From NCBI GenBank assembly GCA_020086605.1, contig JACBWW010000004.1, positions 37,676,618 through 37,740,617 on the forward strand: a DNA stretch of 64,000 nt, given 5' to 3'. The stretch's first letter is position 1. Every line of letters begins with the position of its first letter. The position numbers and the translations under genes were made by a program. The notes under the pieces were generated by a model. It saw only the letters and a list, made by a program, of their open reading frames with translations, was not told the origin of the DNA and made no database searches. Shown here piece by piece: positions 1-13,410 of the stretch. Source of the DNA: Lanius collurio. Its lineage: Eukaryota; Chordata; Aves; Passeriformes; Laniidae.

Positions 1-2581
1 TATTCGATCCAATGTTCCCATCTTCACTGTAGCTGAGAACAGGGTTCTCAGATGCAATTAAGATAATGAAGAACAATCTTTTCAATAGTCTGGAGAAATA
101 AAAATTACAGATGAACTGTAGATTAATCTCTTAATATGTTACCCAAGATATCCAATGTTTTACTCATGCTTGAGAAGAAATGGTGAAAAAGAAACATCAA
201 CAATAAATATTTTTTTTTTTTTTTTTAATCCAAAGGAAATGCCTCACAGTACTTAAATATTTGTTTTTGACTTTGGGGAGACTTTGAACAGAAGATGAAG
301 ACATAGAAGTATGTCATGCTTAAAGCTAAAATGAAATGGAAAGATGCATGAATATGATGCAGTCATAGTAAATGTGAGATATGAAATGCAAAATGCCTCT
401 CCAGATTTAAATTCCATGACTCACAACACTCTAGTCACAAAAAGTTTTACTTGTTGTTTGTTGAGGTGTGACAAGAGAGCAAAGGGAGAGACATTCAAAC
501 GAAATTAGGCTACAGATCTTAGAAGCAGCACAATCTCTTTGCCTCAGGTCTGTGCAACGAGTTCAGCTGAGAAGGATAACAAGAAAACTTTGTCTGAACA
601 AGGAGTGGGTGGAATGCTTGGGAGGAGCCAGTGTACAAACTAGCACTTGTTTGTCCTCCTCCTCCTCCCTGAGTCCAAAGGTGCTGCTAGCTCATCAAAC
701 CCTGCCTTGCCCTTAGTCATCCCGCAGAAATTCCAGCCCCTGGCATCCCTTTGATAAATGGGAAGCAGGTGGTGTCTCAAGGATGGCTATTAATCTCTTC
801 ACAAGATGAAAGCAAATGGAGGAGCTGAGCAATGCTTTATAATTACTGATTCATGCACGCCCTTCCAGAGGATAAAAGAAGTATCAGCTCTTCCTACTTT
901 GATGATGGATTAGTTTGAATTGATACATTATCACTCAGAAATTAATAAACTTGTTGTAGGAAAGTTTCATCAAACCTGCTTGTTCGAACTGGCTTGTTTA
1001 GAAACAATTGGAAATATGAATCCAGCTACTTTCTGCTGGGCTGTACTTGTAGATTGATACACTGGATAGCAAAGCACCAGTTTGGGGATCCTGGCTGTAC
1101 TAATTTTAGTGTCATTTATTTATTTATATATTTACTCACTTTTTTAATACCTGATTTTCATTTCAGAAAGCTATAACATTCTAAAGACAATAAGAACCAT
1201 TTTAAGCTGCCTATGTTCTTAAAACATTATTTATACAGTTTTGTACTTTTAAACGTATGCTGAAAGCATTATAATAAAAATTGTAAGATCATACCTGTAG
1301 TTACCACAGCTCACCATTTATGGATACTGGAAGACTGAGAGGAACAATGAAATTGAATGATTTATGAGCTCACAGAAAATAATTTTTCCTAACTGCTTAG
1401 TTTTATAGCCTTTTTTTTACCGCACACTAAATATTACAATCTCTTTCTTAGAGGTTCAAGTGAACCCTGAGAAGACAGATGTACAAATCAAATTTGGGAA
1501 GAGATACCTCATGGAAGGTTTTGCCACTTACATGATTTTTGTTTGTCATCATGGATATAAACTCAAAGCTTTCCAAATTTGGAAGAAAAAAAGCCATCAC
1601 AGCTGCACTTATAACAACTGGATAATAAACCATTGATTTAAGCACTATGAAGTTGAACTTCTGCTTCGTATACCCCATACATGAAAACTATAGTGAAAAA
1701 TCATGCAACTGGGGGGTGTTATAGCAGCATGTATTAAATTATGGTGAGCTCCAAGATCTAACTGTTTGCAGTGATCCCTTTTTCCTCAGGTATGAAAGGA
1801 GAAGGGAAGGAGAGTGTAGGCATTCAAGTTCAATTGCTCTGGTGTAGCAAATATGGTTTCAGGTTATTAGGGATGCTCAATTTTAAATTCCATATAGATA
1901 CCAAAATGAAAGCTTTCGGACCTTCTTTCCTATATTCATAATAAAATTAGAAGCAACGGGTTGCCTTAATTGCTAGGGTTTAGAGTAGAGGAATACTTTG
2001 ACAAAGGTACTTTTCACAGCCTAATCTACTCTCTTCTGCAATTTTTGAAGGGCTTCATGCACAAACTGGTTCCAGATTTAGTACCTGGTGTGTCTCATAT
2101 GCAGACAGTACTGCAGAGCTGACCTGTATATCTGTCTGGCAGATATTTCATGGGCAACAATCTTATCCTTATTATATAAATATAGAGAAGCAGTAGTAAT
2201 AATATCATTGAGGGAATCCTATGACTGTGATCTTTAAAAACTCTGATTTATGAAAGCACAACTAGTACAACACCCTTTAGCATCGTTTATATTTTACTTC
2301 TCTTGTCCATTAATTTCTGGAAGAGACTTTCTGCTTTCTTAACATATCTTTCCTTCATTCTGTGCTCTTAAATTTATCTCCCCAAAAAGTCTTTCCAAAG
2401 GCTTGTTCAGTGGCTATTACATGGCTATGAGATAAGTTATTTCTCTTTAGAAACATGCTAATTTACTCTTTATTCCTTTAGAACTCTTTCTTTCATTTTG
2501 TTATACTTAAAGCAAACTATGGATATTAAATATTTTAAGCATTGTTAAATCAAGGCAAGCACCCATATCCAAGATCAATAA
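1..2581. other. AT-rich noncoding sequence, no gene recognised
   Basis: Unique-looking AT-rich DNA with no recognisable coding sequence, RNA gene or mobile element. A run of 17 T lies at 210-226. A slightly C-rich stretch at about 470-790 has an 82-codon open frame on plus, but its translation resembles nothing I know. A good splice-acceptor-like tract ends at about 1166, but the sequence after it is quickly closed by stop codons in the frames I followed. Confidence 0.6.
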
Positions 2582-2780
2582 TGTTACAAAGTGACAGTAA
2601 ATGTAAAACACTCAAAGCCTTGTAAATATTTTAAATCTGTTTCTGATGATTTGCAAATGTTTGATGCAAATTCTGGAAGCAGTGAAAGGCCATCAGAAAG
2701 AGAACTGGGGCTGTCATCATTAAGTAAGAACACTGTTTGCAGTGTTTGTGAAAGTGCTGAAATAGTTCTGAGTGTCTCAG
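2582..2780 (+). other. Exon-like open block ending at a consensus splice donor
   Basis: The plus-strand frame is open from just after a TAA at 2579 to beyond 2780. The translation is rich in Ser, Glu, Asp, Lys and Cys and looks more like a disordered protein segment than typical AT-rich noise (for example the stretch SGSSERPSERELGLSSLSKN). The block runs into CTCAG/GTATGAG, a good splice-donor match with GT at 2781-2782, which would leave a phase-1 end. The acceptor side is weak: there is no clear pyrimidine tract before 2582. The minus strand is also open across the same region, which weakens the case. I do not recognise the protein. Splice-like signals are frequent by chance in 64 kb, so this is a lead, not a gene call. 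Confidence 0.2.
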
Positions 2781-5700
2781 GTATGAGTTTCTTTGTGTTC
2801 TCCTTCCTTTGGGACTTCAGGATCTCGATAAAGCAAAAAGGAATTGAATATCTTGTACTTAGATAAAACAAAGGAGTAAGGGAAAGAAGTGATAGCACTA
2901 AAGGAAAACTTGGGATATGGCAACATGGAATGAAGAGTTCTGTTCCTATTAAAGGCTGACTAAAGGTGTCTTACAATGGATGAAATGACCGCTATGCTAA
3001 AGAAAAACATGCTGAGATTAGATAAGAGAACTGAAAATACCCTTTCTAAGCAGGAGAAATTCAGCAAGGGTATTTCCAGGAAGAGACATCAGGACTGGGG
3101 ATGTCACAAAATGTTGAAGGGAAAAGCACAGAGAAAACTCTGAAATCCTAGTGCTCCAGACAATAAAGCTATTGCAAAGAAATCCTGAAGAAGTAGGGCA
3201 AGACAAGTCCTTTCCCAGGGATCAGCATGAAAGTAGAGACCAGACTACATACTACCAGTTTTATAAAAATGGAGAAGCTTCCCCAATTGACCCACATCAT
3301 CTTAGCTCCGGTATCCTTCATTGCTTTCATAAGATAACGCTCTGCATTCTTATAGAATGAAATACAGGACAAGAGTGAACATCTTACAGCAGGTACAGAG
3401 TCACTGATTTTATTCCCCCTTGCCTTTATATGCTTTGCTTCTGTACCTAGAGGTTTCAGGTTAATTTTGTAAACCTTGAGAAATTATTCCCCTAAAACTG
3501 TAGCTCTAAATATGCCCCTCGGCGTGTTCCTGTGTTATTTCTTTTCAGTCAAGTACTTTATTTTTGAGAATTTCACAGTTGATATTGGTTTGGTACAGAA
3601 GGTACTGAAGAATTTTGTAACCATAGGAACTGAGTTAAAGACAAAACATCTGTCTTGACAAAAAACATGGGGGTTTGTAGTTCTGGAAATTAAGAAAGAA
3701 AAATTTTCATATCTACTCAACTCTGTTTTTTTCTTCCAATGAACTGAAAACAGGGTGAGGGGAGGGCAGAAGCATGGAGCAAAATACAAATACTCTTTAA
3801 GTTAATTTCAACCTAACAAAAAAAAAAAAGAAGTACCAGAAGTCAATCCCGATTTACGATGATTTGTAAATTCAATATTAAAAGACACATTTAGGACTTA
3901 TATGTGACCTGGTTCCTTATCATTTTTGTAATCTTTGCAAAGTCACCTTCCCAAAACTGTTGATTTTTAATTTTTTTTTTTTTCTCTAGAATACATGTTA
4001 AAGAATTCTTTTGTTCTGTTCTGATTTATTTGTTGAGGTTTTTTAACTAATATTTGAAGAAATTATAATTGTAAGATTTTGCTTAAAACTCATTACTCTG
4101 CTGCCTATGTGCTGGTACAACACAGACAAAGGAACACCTTTCTCTTGAAATCTTATTTCCATTACTAAGCTGACCTTTAAACATACCATTTTGTTAGGCA
4201 AATATCATTATATAAAATTAGCCACTGCTTTCCTGTTTTGTGCAAGCAAGTCCTGATTATTTGCCTCTCCGTAAAGCTGCGACACAGTTTAATAATTGAT
4301 GCTTCTCTGCTTATCAGCTGTAGGAACCAAAACGGTGTGTTCTGCCTATAAATCATACTCACTGCTGCATTTCATTTTATGGCATGGCAGTAGAACACCA
4401 GCATAACTGCTGCAATCTGTTATTTACAGATATGTTGCAAGACATAGGTGGAAACTACTTTTTGTGTTGTAAGAGAAAAAGCCATCTCTCTCACACCCTA
4501 ACACACCTTAAGGAATGTTGTAGAAATTATGCTGATGCTGAGATAGCATTCATTTATTCTCACTTACAGTAACCTTTGATTCTGTTATAGTGGCTTATGA
4601 AGCTGTTTTCTTATAAATTCTCAATGAGAACTTGCTTAGCCTTTATCAGTGCTTAAATGGAGGAATGATACAATAAAACCATAAGAGAAATTACTTTGTA
4701 AAATGTACATAATTCCATATTTTTCTCATTTACTGATATTCTACATAGCCAATTTTCCTTGCTTAGAAAAGAAACTATTAGGAATGTCTTTTTTTGTTAG
4801 TAGTACAAGTGTTGTAGGAAAATACAAGCATATGCAGGAAATGAATGGCAGACTTTTATTTCCAATTTTATTAATACTGAAATGCAATAAAAGTTATCAA
4901 TTCCTACTATACCACTCAATCCTATCTGTTTGAATTGCATTTGCCATAGATCTGTGATTAGTTGTAGGTAGGAGTGATTTCAGCCTGAACAGGGAGACAA
5001 TATATTGAAAGCATTTCAGTTGTTTCTCACTTGGATTCAAACTGTTTAACTCATATGAATGTGTATTTATTTTATGGAAGTAGAAATGTTGGAAATTGTT
5101 TTGAAGAATTCTGAAGGTAAAAAATATATAGATCTGGTGAAAGACCAAAGACATCACTGTATGAATAATTCACAACATAAACATAATATGCGATACTTTC
5201 CTTGAGGTTTTTTTTTTAAATACTGTTTTGAACAAATTGATGGCATGATGTCACCAGCCATCTTCATTATTTTTCTGACACATATGAATTTATTACAGGA
5301 GGAATTTGATTCAAACAAAACTTAATTCATTTTTCCTGTAATAAAATAATTTTTCTAAAAAGAATGAGGCAAAAGTTTTAAATTTTTAAATGGTTCACTC
5401 CACATAGGAACTCTATTAGCTGGTAAAAGCACTGCGTATGGTAAAATTGAGGATGAAAATACAAAGTGAATATCAAATACACATTTCCTGAGATCTACTA
5501 AATAACAGAACAATCTCACTAGGGAAGTGCCATGAGTTGTTTCATTTGGCAAATTTTAAGTGGCTTGGAAAAACCCTGTAATATTTTCTTTCATTAAAAG
5601 AAAGCACTAAGTACTTTACACTGTTATTTTCATCTCCAGTTTTTGTTTTTGTACTGTTCTACTTTATTAATTTCATTTACTGTGGTTGATCTATATAAAG

Positions 5701-5849
5701 AAGTGTGTGGGTTCCATTTACAAAGTGCTTCTGTAACAGAAACCTGCATAGCAGGACTCAAATACATTTTTAAAAAGGCATAAAAAATAGCTTTCATCCT
5801 CTTTCCGTTCTTTAAATAAGAATTTCCATGGAGAGAAATTGAAACAGAA
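2781..5849. other. AT-rich noncoding sequence, nothing recognised
   Basis: No mobile element or RNA gene is recognised. Strong acceptor-like tracts end near 3548 (TTTCTTTTCAG) and 3989 (a T-rich run then CTCTAG). The frame after 3548 stays open for about 35 codons and stops at TGA around 3656. I treat these as chance signals. Open frames here are all below 90 codons and look like random translation. Confidence 0.6.
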
Positions 5850-6200
5850 TTAATCAAACCAGAAGAACCTCCTTCGCACAAGAAAGCCGAGAGCTTGTTG
5901 GCTTTGTGACGCAGTGAGAACACAAAAAGTGTTCTCTGCTCCTGCTGAGGCTCCTGATGCTGCCTCTCCTGATGCCAAACTGGCTGCTATCACCTCGTTG
6001 TCTGCTGTTGGTGCTGTTCCATGCTTTTGTATGAAGGGCCAAGGGTACACATTGTCCTGTGCCAAGAGAGGAATAAAGCAGTTTGGGAAAGCAAACCCTG
6101 TAACTACTAGTGCAGAAGACCAATAAACCCTGCCAATTACTTATTGGCACCAGGGGCTGAGAAGAGGAATAATGACAAAAAAAAAACCCAAAAAATGCGT
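5850..6200. repeat. GC-richer patch with AATAAA hexamers and an A-rich end, possibly retroelement-derived
   Basis: Base composition shifts here to roughly balanced GC, with several CpG dinucleotides at about 5875-6000, unlike the flanks. Two AATAAA hexamers occur, in 'gaggaataaagcag' near 6070 and in 'accaataaaccctg' near 6120. An A-rich run follows at about 6177-6200. This layout suits an old LTR or a retroposed transcript read on plus. Open frames of 70 codons (plus) and 122 codons (minus) cross it, both explained by the lower stop density. I cannot name a family and no target duplication is evident. Confidence 0.3.
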
Positions 6201-7884
6201 TAAGGGCATAAGTTTGGAACAAGTTTCAAACTTGATGAGAGCCATGGGAAAATGTCAAACATATCACACCAGAGACTTTGAGCAGGATTACAGATAGAAC
6301 TTCGGTTTCAAGAGCAAATAAGTGTTCGGTTGCAATTGCCATTCTTTAAATGACTTATAAAGGTTAAAGGAAAAAAGATTATGAATCTATTCAGTAGTAA
6401 AATTTTTTAAATCCTTTATACATTTAGAGCCAATGCAAGATGTGATGCTTTGCTCAGACATTCAATAATTTATTCAATAACTCAACACCTATTAAATGAC
6501 ATCACTGCAAGCTGCAGTTTCAAACAAAACCTTCTTGGTTCTGGAGGTATTTACTATAGATTTCCAGAAAATGACCCAGTTAATTTACAAAAAAAGCCAA
6601 GTTATCATCTGGACCTGCAAAAAATAGAGCCCAGTTAGTGAAATCTGGTGTACTGCTGGGGTGTAGACACCAAACTAGGACAACATGACTTTCATTTCAT
6701 GTAGGTCACAAAAGAGTGTGGTAATAAAGCACCTATATATTTGAGTTAAATTTATTACCTTCGTAATAAATGTAGTGGTTTTTATATTGCATTGGTTAAT
6801 GTCTGAAGTGTCTTTTTCCTTAAGCTTCTTTTAATTGGCACTCCATTGCAAACATGAATGAATAAAAGTACAATGCATTTTTGATATTTTTAATATATAT
6901 ATATGAAATTTAACCATAACCAGCTATGATATTTGGCCAAAACACTTTGTATGCACATCTATATTAGGTATAACTCCAACCATTAGTGTTAAACAGCCAT
7001 TTCAAGTTGGAATGCAGCTTTTATTACAGCAGGAAGTCAGGAATTAGTCAAGAGTTTGGACTCAAATGACATAGCACCTTTACTATGTTTCTAACTACTG
7101 ACAATCCTGGTAGAGACTCTTAAGGGAAGAAAAAATATTAGTCAGGTCAGTGGAACCTCCCTGATTAGCCAGAGGAACAGGTTTTAAATGTCTACTCTGT
7201 AAAGAAAAGCAGAGGGGAATTTTCTAAAAAATTTTATTATGCCTCATCCAAAAATCTGCAATTCCAGGTATATTTTGGCCATTAGCCAAATATACATTCA
7301 TCCACTGACAAGCCAAACAAAATAATGTCATATTCTCAGTCAGAGGTATTCAGATGCTGTAACAGAGAGGTGGCAGCTCAAGTTCTCTTATCCAGGTACA
7401 GACATGGCTCCATCTCTTTCAGTGGCAGGATTTCAACTGATCATGATCAGTGGTAGTGAAGGTAAAAATTGCAGCCTCTGTAGAAAATACTAGTCAAAAC
7501 TTGTTTATAGAAATTCACCCTGTTAATTATAACCCTATGGAAAATGTACTGACTTGTGACAGAGGAAACAAAGACAGAGCTTTTGCAAGTTCCATGGCGA
7601 CAATATGTTGATTAGTTCCCCAGTGTGTTTCACAGAAGCCAATATCTCTCCTATAGCATTTCGATGTTTCCAGTGATACAAATACCAGATTTTCTTAGGT
7701 ACTGAAATTAATTTGACACTACCATTTCTAGAATACTTCTGAAGTGTGCTGTCAGAAACTGGTATTGACATTTCATGTTTACTTTCGTTTACTGTTTACT
7801 TTAGATTTTTGATCCCTTTAAGGTAGTGCCATACGTATTATATTCTATCATGGCAGCACTTTGTGATAGAGAAAACTGCTGTCA
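6201..7884. other. AT-rich noncoding sequence, nothing recognised
   Basis: No gene, RNA or clear mobile element. A short TA-rich run lies near 6890-6903. Otherwise the sequence appears unique. Confidence 0.6.
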
Positions 7885-8454
7885 TGTCTTAGTTCAGACA
7901 ATTCTGAATGTGCTCTTGATGCCTTGAGAGGCCACCTAAAAACAGAGACTAGACAAGAATAAGGGAATAAAGATAGGTATTTACTTGAAAGGCCTTCAAA
8001 GGTAGACCCTGGGGAGCCAGAGGCTTCTGCCATGATGGACTCCAAGATGGACCCCGGATCACGAGTTCTTCACACTTTTATAAGATTGGTTCATTTCCAT
8101 GTCAGAGTTAATTCTCCAGTTAAAACTTCAGTTAATGATGTAGTTTCTCCAAGTTCACCCCCCTCTTCAGATGTTGGTTTACACATTTTGGGTCTTGGAT
8201 GGTCTGAGTGTCCTTGGAGAGCAGGCCCCGAGAGGCTTTGTTATGTCTAACCAGCATGAGAGAGCAGAAGTTCACAGGCCACAAAAAACTTCAGAGTTAC
8301 ACACTAGGCAGTACAGGATTTGAAAAATATGAAAGTTAGAACCTAAGGCATCACGCTGACAGCACTGGGACAGGTTTGGGCTGGCAAAGCAGAAGCAGAA
8401 AAGAAAATGCAGTCACAGTTGTAAATTTTTATGAAAAACACCCTATCTCCTACA
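7885..8454 (-). mobile_element. Solo LTR of a passerine ERVK-type endogenous retrovirus (minus strand)
   Basis: Read on minus, the element starts at 8454 with TGTAGGAG and runs down to about 7885, where it would end in a CA (AACTAAGACA). A TATA-like TATAAAAG lies at 8075-8082 (minus). It is followed by the CCGGGGTCCATCTTGG region, and then by a R/U5-like segment rich in 'TTATTC' and 'CTAGTCTCTG'. I recall this order of motifs from ERVK-class LTRs that are abundant in songbird genomes. No gag, pol or env sequence is seen on either side and no second copy is in the window, so it is best read as a solo LTR. The 5' edge is firm; the 3' edge is uncertain by tens of bases. I could not see a matching target-site duplication. 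Any leftover promoter activity would drive transcription towards lower coordinates. Confidence 0.75.
8075..8082 (-). promoter_or_regulatory. TATA-like box of the ERVK-type LTR
   Basis: The minus-strand sequence TATAAAAG lies about 370 bases into the LTR, a plausible place for the U3 core promoter. Whether it is still used cannot be judged from sequence. Confidence 0.45.
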
Positions 8455-11400
8455 AACCCCTTTTATGGCAACCTCCATTAATAAAATTTTACTGATGAAA
8501 ATCAATTTATAAGTAATATTAACAGCAAATTCAGATAGCAATACATTTTCTTCAAAATAAATGACAACTCTGCTCTACATTAACCTTACCAAAAATTACT
8601 CTTAGTTAGATTCAGGTCTGTCAGGTTTTTCTCTTTACTGCCACCAAGGTAATTGAAAATGAGTATTAGCCAATTTAACTAGCATGACTGTAAAAAATTA
8701 TGGAAGTTAATGATTCCGTTCTAATTTTCTTAAAAATACAATCACTGATGATGTAGTTTAATTAGGAATTTTCTTCTTAAATCTTCCCTGCACAAGGCAA
8801 TCTTCTCATGTTCATTGAAAAAAATAGAGAACAAAGGGAGATGTACTGTTTTGCTTACAATGCCACTTGCTTTTCTGAAGCTTCATATGACTGTATAAAA
8901 TAGCAGTCTGTAATCTCATAAAATCTCTTTTCTCAATAGCACTGTGTTCTATTTTGTGACGTGAGGACAAATAATTTTTATAGAGAGCAGCAAAACTACT
9001 TATGCCAGTAAGTTCCAAAGAGGGTGGAAAATACCCCAAACTAACAAACTGAACAAGGAACACTTCCCAAACATTTCACCACTGCATCACTTCATGAAGA
9101 AAAAAAAAATCAAAGGGAGTTCAAAAATATTTTTTAAATTAGGATTTAACTCATTATTTATTAGCATTATTGAATATTTATTCAAGTAGGAATTTTTCAT
9201 CAGTAACTTGTTAAGTTTCTCTTTCATGCTAATATTAAACAGTTCCAGAGGTACAACTTCTTTCTTACAAAATTTGTGTAGCTTAAACTCAACAGTTTTT
9301 GAGATTTAAAATTTCAAAATACTTTTAAGTCAGTTTAAAATTTGTTTTGGCCCATGAAAATAAACACATGGCACAGTGATAATTAAGAATTTTTTAAAAT
9401 TAATTATTCATACATTGCAATATATCCAGATTTTGAAAATAATTGTAATTCACCTCAATGAAAGAATTGTAAGGTTTTTATGTCTATATCTGTAGTCTGT
9501 AATAGTGCCAACCAAAACCTAAGTAGAAGTGGTCTCCCTTAAAGCATTTACTGCAGTCAAAAATGTTGATATAAAGCCAGAGTAAAGGATGAATGTGGAC
9601 TTAGATCTAAACATGCAAAGAGAACTTACTTTCACAGGAGTATATCAAAAGTCTATCAAATTTCACCTTTGGTTTACAGTTTCATCCAGAAGAAGCATAC
9701 CATGAATGAATGACAGAAACTGCCTTTCTGATCCTCCACTATGGCTATTGCATGTTCCTACTTTAAATATTCATTACCCTCTTAGGGGAGTGTATTTGCT
9801 TCTCTTTATGCTTTTGGCAAGTTGAGAAGGTCCACACCTTGGAAATGCTGCCAGCAGAAGAGCAGGGTAAATCTGAGACTTAATAAGGCTCAAGCTCACT
9901 TGTGGATCTGTTTGCACACCCAAATGAACCCATGATGGTATCAGCCATCAGAATGCAGGCTTGAGAGAGAAGTCCTCAGTGGCTCAACACTCACTTCTAA
10001 AGCACAGACTGTACTGAAGAGATCTAGAGATAGATGGAGCCCTGTCAAAGTATCACTGCCCGACTAAAATCCGAGATATTTTTCTTTGTTTGATGTTCAT
10101 GAGGATTATGATGCCAGACTCAGCAGTCTGTGAAATATAGTAACCTGGGTTTTTATCCCCTTGTTTGGTCTTCCACAAAATCAGATAGAAGCCTTCACGT
10201 TTCTTTAACTCAGCACAAAATAAAACACACAGCAAGACTTGGGGCAGCTAAAGATCCAGCTCAAGAGAGCAAACATGCTACATAGTGAAGCACAAGCTGC
10301 TGAGCTGGACATAGCCAGACCATTCAGATGTTAGGTTCAGCTCTCTCCTGTATAAATGCAGTATATAAACATGGTCTTGGCATCTCAAAGTTTTGTTTGA
10401 ACATAAGGAGTTTGTTGGTGGAATCGCAGGACAGATTTCAAACTCAAACACAAATAATGTCTAGGAAAGTCAAATTTGGTCTCCATCCGCTGCTACCTTT
10501 TCCTTTCCTTTTCAGCTTCTTTTTCTAATAACTTGCCATGCTGAAAATTGAGTCAATTGATTGGTTTGGTTTGTTGTTTACAGAAATATATGTACAGATC
10601 TGTAATTTTGTTTGAATTTCAATTAAAATAAAATCCTTTAGATTAAGCAAAAACTGATAAGCAAATTTTAAATCTTTTTTATAGGTAAAGTGAAACCTGG
10701 TCTTAATTCAAAGTTCTTCCATCTTGCCTTCATTGTTAAGGATGTTTATTTTTAATGTAACAGAAACATTAAAAACATTCTATAACATATAAGATATATT
10801 GGGTGATACTGTAGACAGTGCTAGAATCCTGTGCACTGCTTGAACTGTGTCTTTGAATTATGCATAATCCTCATGATCTCCAGCCTGAAATCCCACTGGC
10901 TAGGATCTATTTAAACCCAAGTGTCTCATTTTGTTTTCCATAATCCACCAAATCATTCCAGTTCCAGCAGCCCAAATAGTACCCACCAACTTCTTGAAGA
11001 GCAGATTTAGTTTCTCTTTCATATTTCAAATTCGTAGGTCCATTTTAGTATTTTAACACTATTTATGCTGGTTACTCTAGACATGAAAAGGGAATATCTG
11101 CACAGAGCATTAGCATTTGCTTTAGCTGTGATGCCATTTTTCTCATAAAAGCATGATTGTAACCTCATCACTCATGCAGGGTATCTTTCTGCATAGAATG
11201 TCAGTCAGGAACTGAAATAATGTCCACATTCAGTATGATAGTTCTTGCAATAGAATTATTCAGAAAAATTAGTTTTGCAAATGCAGTTTCCTGCAAATTT
11301 GCATATATTGTGTGTATCTAATTGTGCTTCTGTGCTGTTCTTATGGATTGCTTGTCAGAATCCACTAAAACGCATTTAACCTCCAGCTGCACCTGCTCTA

Positions 11401-13410
11401 ACCTGCTCTTGTATCACAGCTGTTTTCTCACTGCTAACAACTGGAAACATCTAGTCTCTCACACACTAGACTATCATCATCAGAAGTTATGTTTTTAATA
11501 GTTATGTAAAAGACCTTTCGAGAATCAGAAAAATATTTTTTTCAGTCATCACATACCTGGTTTCTACTTCTTCTGTTTTTGTGATTCCATCAACTTTAAT
11601 ATTTCATGGTATGTAATGGGTTGAAGACAAAAATATGGGAACCAGGGTTGTGACTTACAATTTTCTCTTGTGAATTTTCTGGAAATTTGCTACTATTTGA
11701 ATGAATATCAACACCAGCATATTGATTAAAAACTGTTGTGAAAAGAATGACAAGGGTATGCACAGATTTGTATCTTATGTTTACGAGCACATATGTTGAA
11801 TCTCTTCAGAGGGAGCATTTATTTGTTATCCAGTAGCTGGGATGTTTTCTTTTTTTGTTTTTTTTTTCCTTTTTTTTCAAAGAACTGAAGGTAGGCCATC
11901 AACAGAATATGAATACAGAGTCACTAAAGTTTAATAGATCTAGTTTAGTAACTAAATAGACTTAACAGATTTAATAGATTTTTTAGTAAAAATCTGTTAT
12001 CGGGAGCTGTCAGATATAAAACTTTTCTCTAAACCTTCTATAGCCATTTTCCTAAACCCCATAACAGGTGATAGTATTTGAACCATAGTATTCTTTGTTT
12101 ACAAACTATATAGCAAATTTTTGTCTTGCTGTTATGGATATTCTGTACTGCCTGCCTGATAGCTATTGAATTTGATTTAAAGATGTTAATTTTGACCTTG
12201 GCATGGGAACATACTTAAAATGAGCACAATGGCACGTGACCATACTCACATTAGTAAGACCATATGCTCACTATTGGAAAGCACTCTTCTTTAAATGAGA
12301 AAACTATAGGAAAGCTGTTTTTCATGAACATGCTGTGTCAAAGTTTTTCCCTTTACCTACAGCTGACAGTTTCAATCTCTTACTTTTTCAAGACCTAAGA
12401 ATTAAGAAGAGTATATAGAGGCCCAAAATATCTTCAGTTCCAATGAGAGTTCATATCTACAGTAGTGTAAGATTTTTATTTCCTATTTTCTAAAGGATTC
12501 TGGTTTTATTTCTGTGATAAATTCTGCCTTTAAAATACATGTTCTAGATCTAGATGCATTACTTTAACCTTGCTTGTGTAGCTTAAAAATATTATTTACT
12601 CCAGAAAAGCTTTTTATTTTCAAAAGAGAAGCTGAACCCATTGAACCTGATTGCTAAGGAAGACAGTCCTTCTGAAGAATTTAATATGGGCTGAAAAATA
12701 GTTCTCCATCCACTCTTGATTTTTTTTCCAATTTCAACACACTTTCCCTGAGTCAGAAAAAAATTTGAGTCATTATAATCTCTAATAAAAAAAAAAAAAG
12801 TGTACACGCTCTCATAAAAATAAAAATTAATCTCAGCCTTCACTTTCCAATACTTTCTGAAATCCAATAGCTGCTTATTGAGTGCAGGTACTTCAAACTC
12901 AAAGTGTCAAGTACTCACTGAAGAGGTGCCACTAAGGGTTAGCCATCGTTTGCCAATTGTAAGAAAGCACAAAGTGTGCAGTCCCAAAACCTGAGAGTCC
13001 AGTTCATGCTGTTTCACACTGACTGCTTAAAACTATGTTTTCTTTCAAAACCAAAATATTTTTTGCCCGGTATCTAGGCTTTTATCAACTGTAGACTCCA
13101 CAGAGAAAATCTTTGGCTAGTTGCAATGGAATTACTTCTGAAGTACTTTTGAACAGGAAATGGTTTCCATTCAAAATCAGCTTTTGACATGTTATTTACA
13201 TACATATTACTAGGAATAAGAGAAATAATACTCCTACATACAGAGGGGTAGAACTCCTGCAGCTACAATATTTGTACAACAAAAGATAATATTATTAACA
13301 TTATTGTGCTTTTCTCTGCAACACTCCTCTTTTGGTTTCTAGAAGGTAAATAATCTACAATTATTTTTTTTGTGAATGACAGACTCCCATCAATGCAAAG
13401 CAGTATTGGG
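8455..13410. other. AT-rich noncoding sequence, nothing recognised
   Basis: About 5 kb with no recognisable gene, RNA or mobile element. Open frames are below 95 codons. A T-rich low-complexity run lies at about 11849-11878. An imperfect AT-rich internal repetition of 'ttaatagat' and 'tttagtaa' units lies at about 11925-11995. A mildly GC-richer, repeat-like stretch at about 9830-10000 could not be classified. Confidence 0.55.

Noticed and set aside
3548..3656. Acceptor TTTCTTTTCAG followed by about 35 open codons and a stop, like a terminal exon
   Set aside because: No polyadenylation signal is well placed and there is no recognisable peptide. Such signals are common in T-rich DNA.
5854..6222. 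Minus-strand open frame of 122 codons
   Set aside because: It overlaps the GC-richer patch and is antisense to its AATAAA/A-rich end. The peptide resembles no known family.
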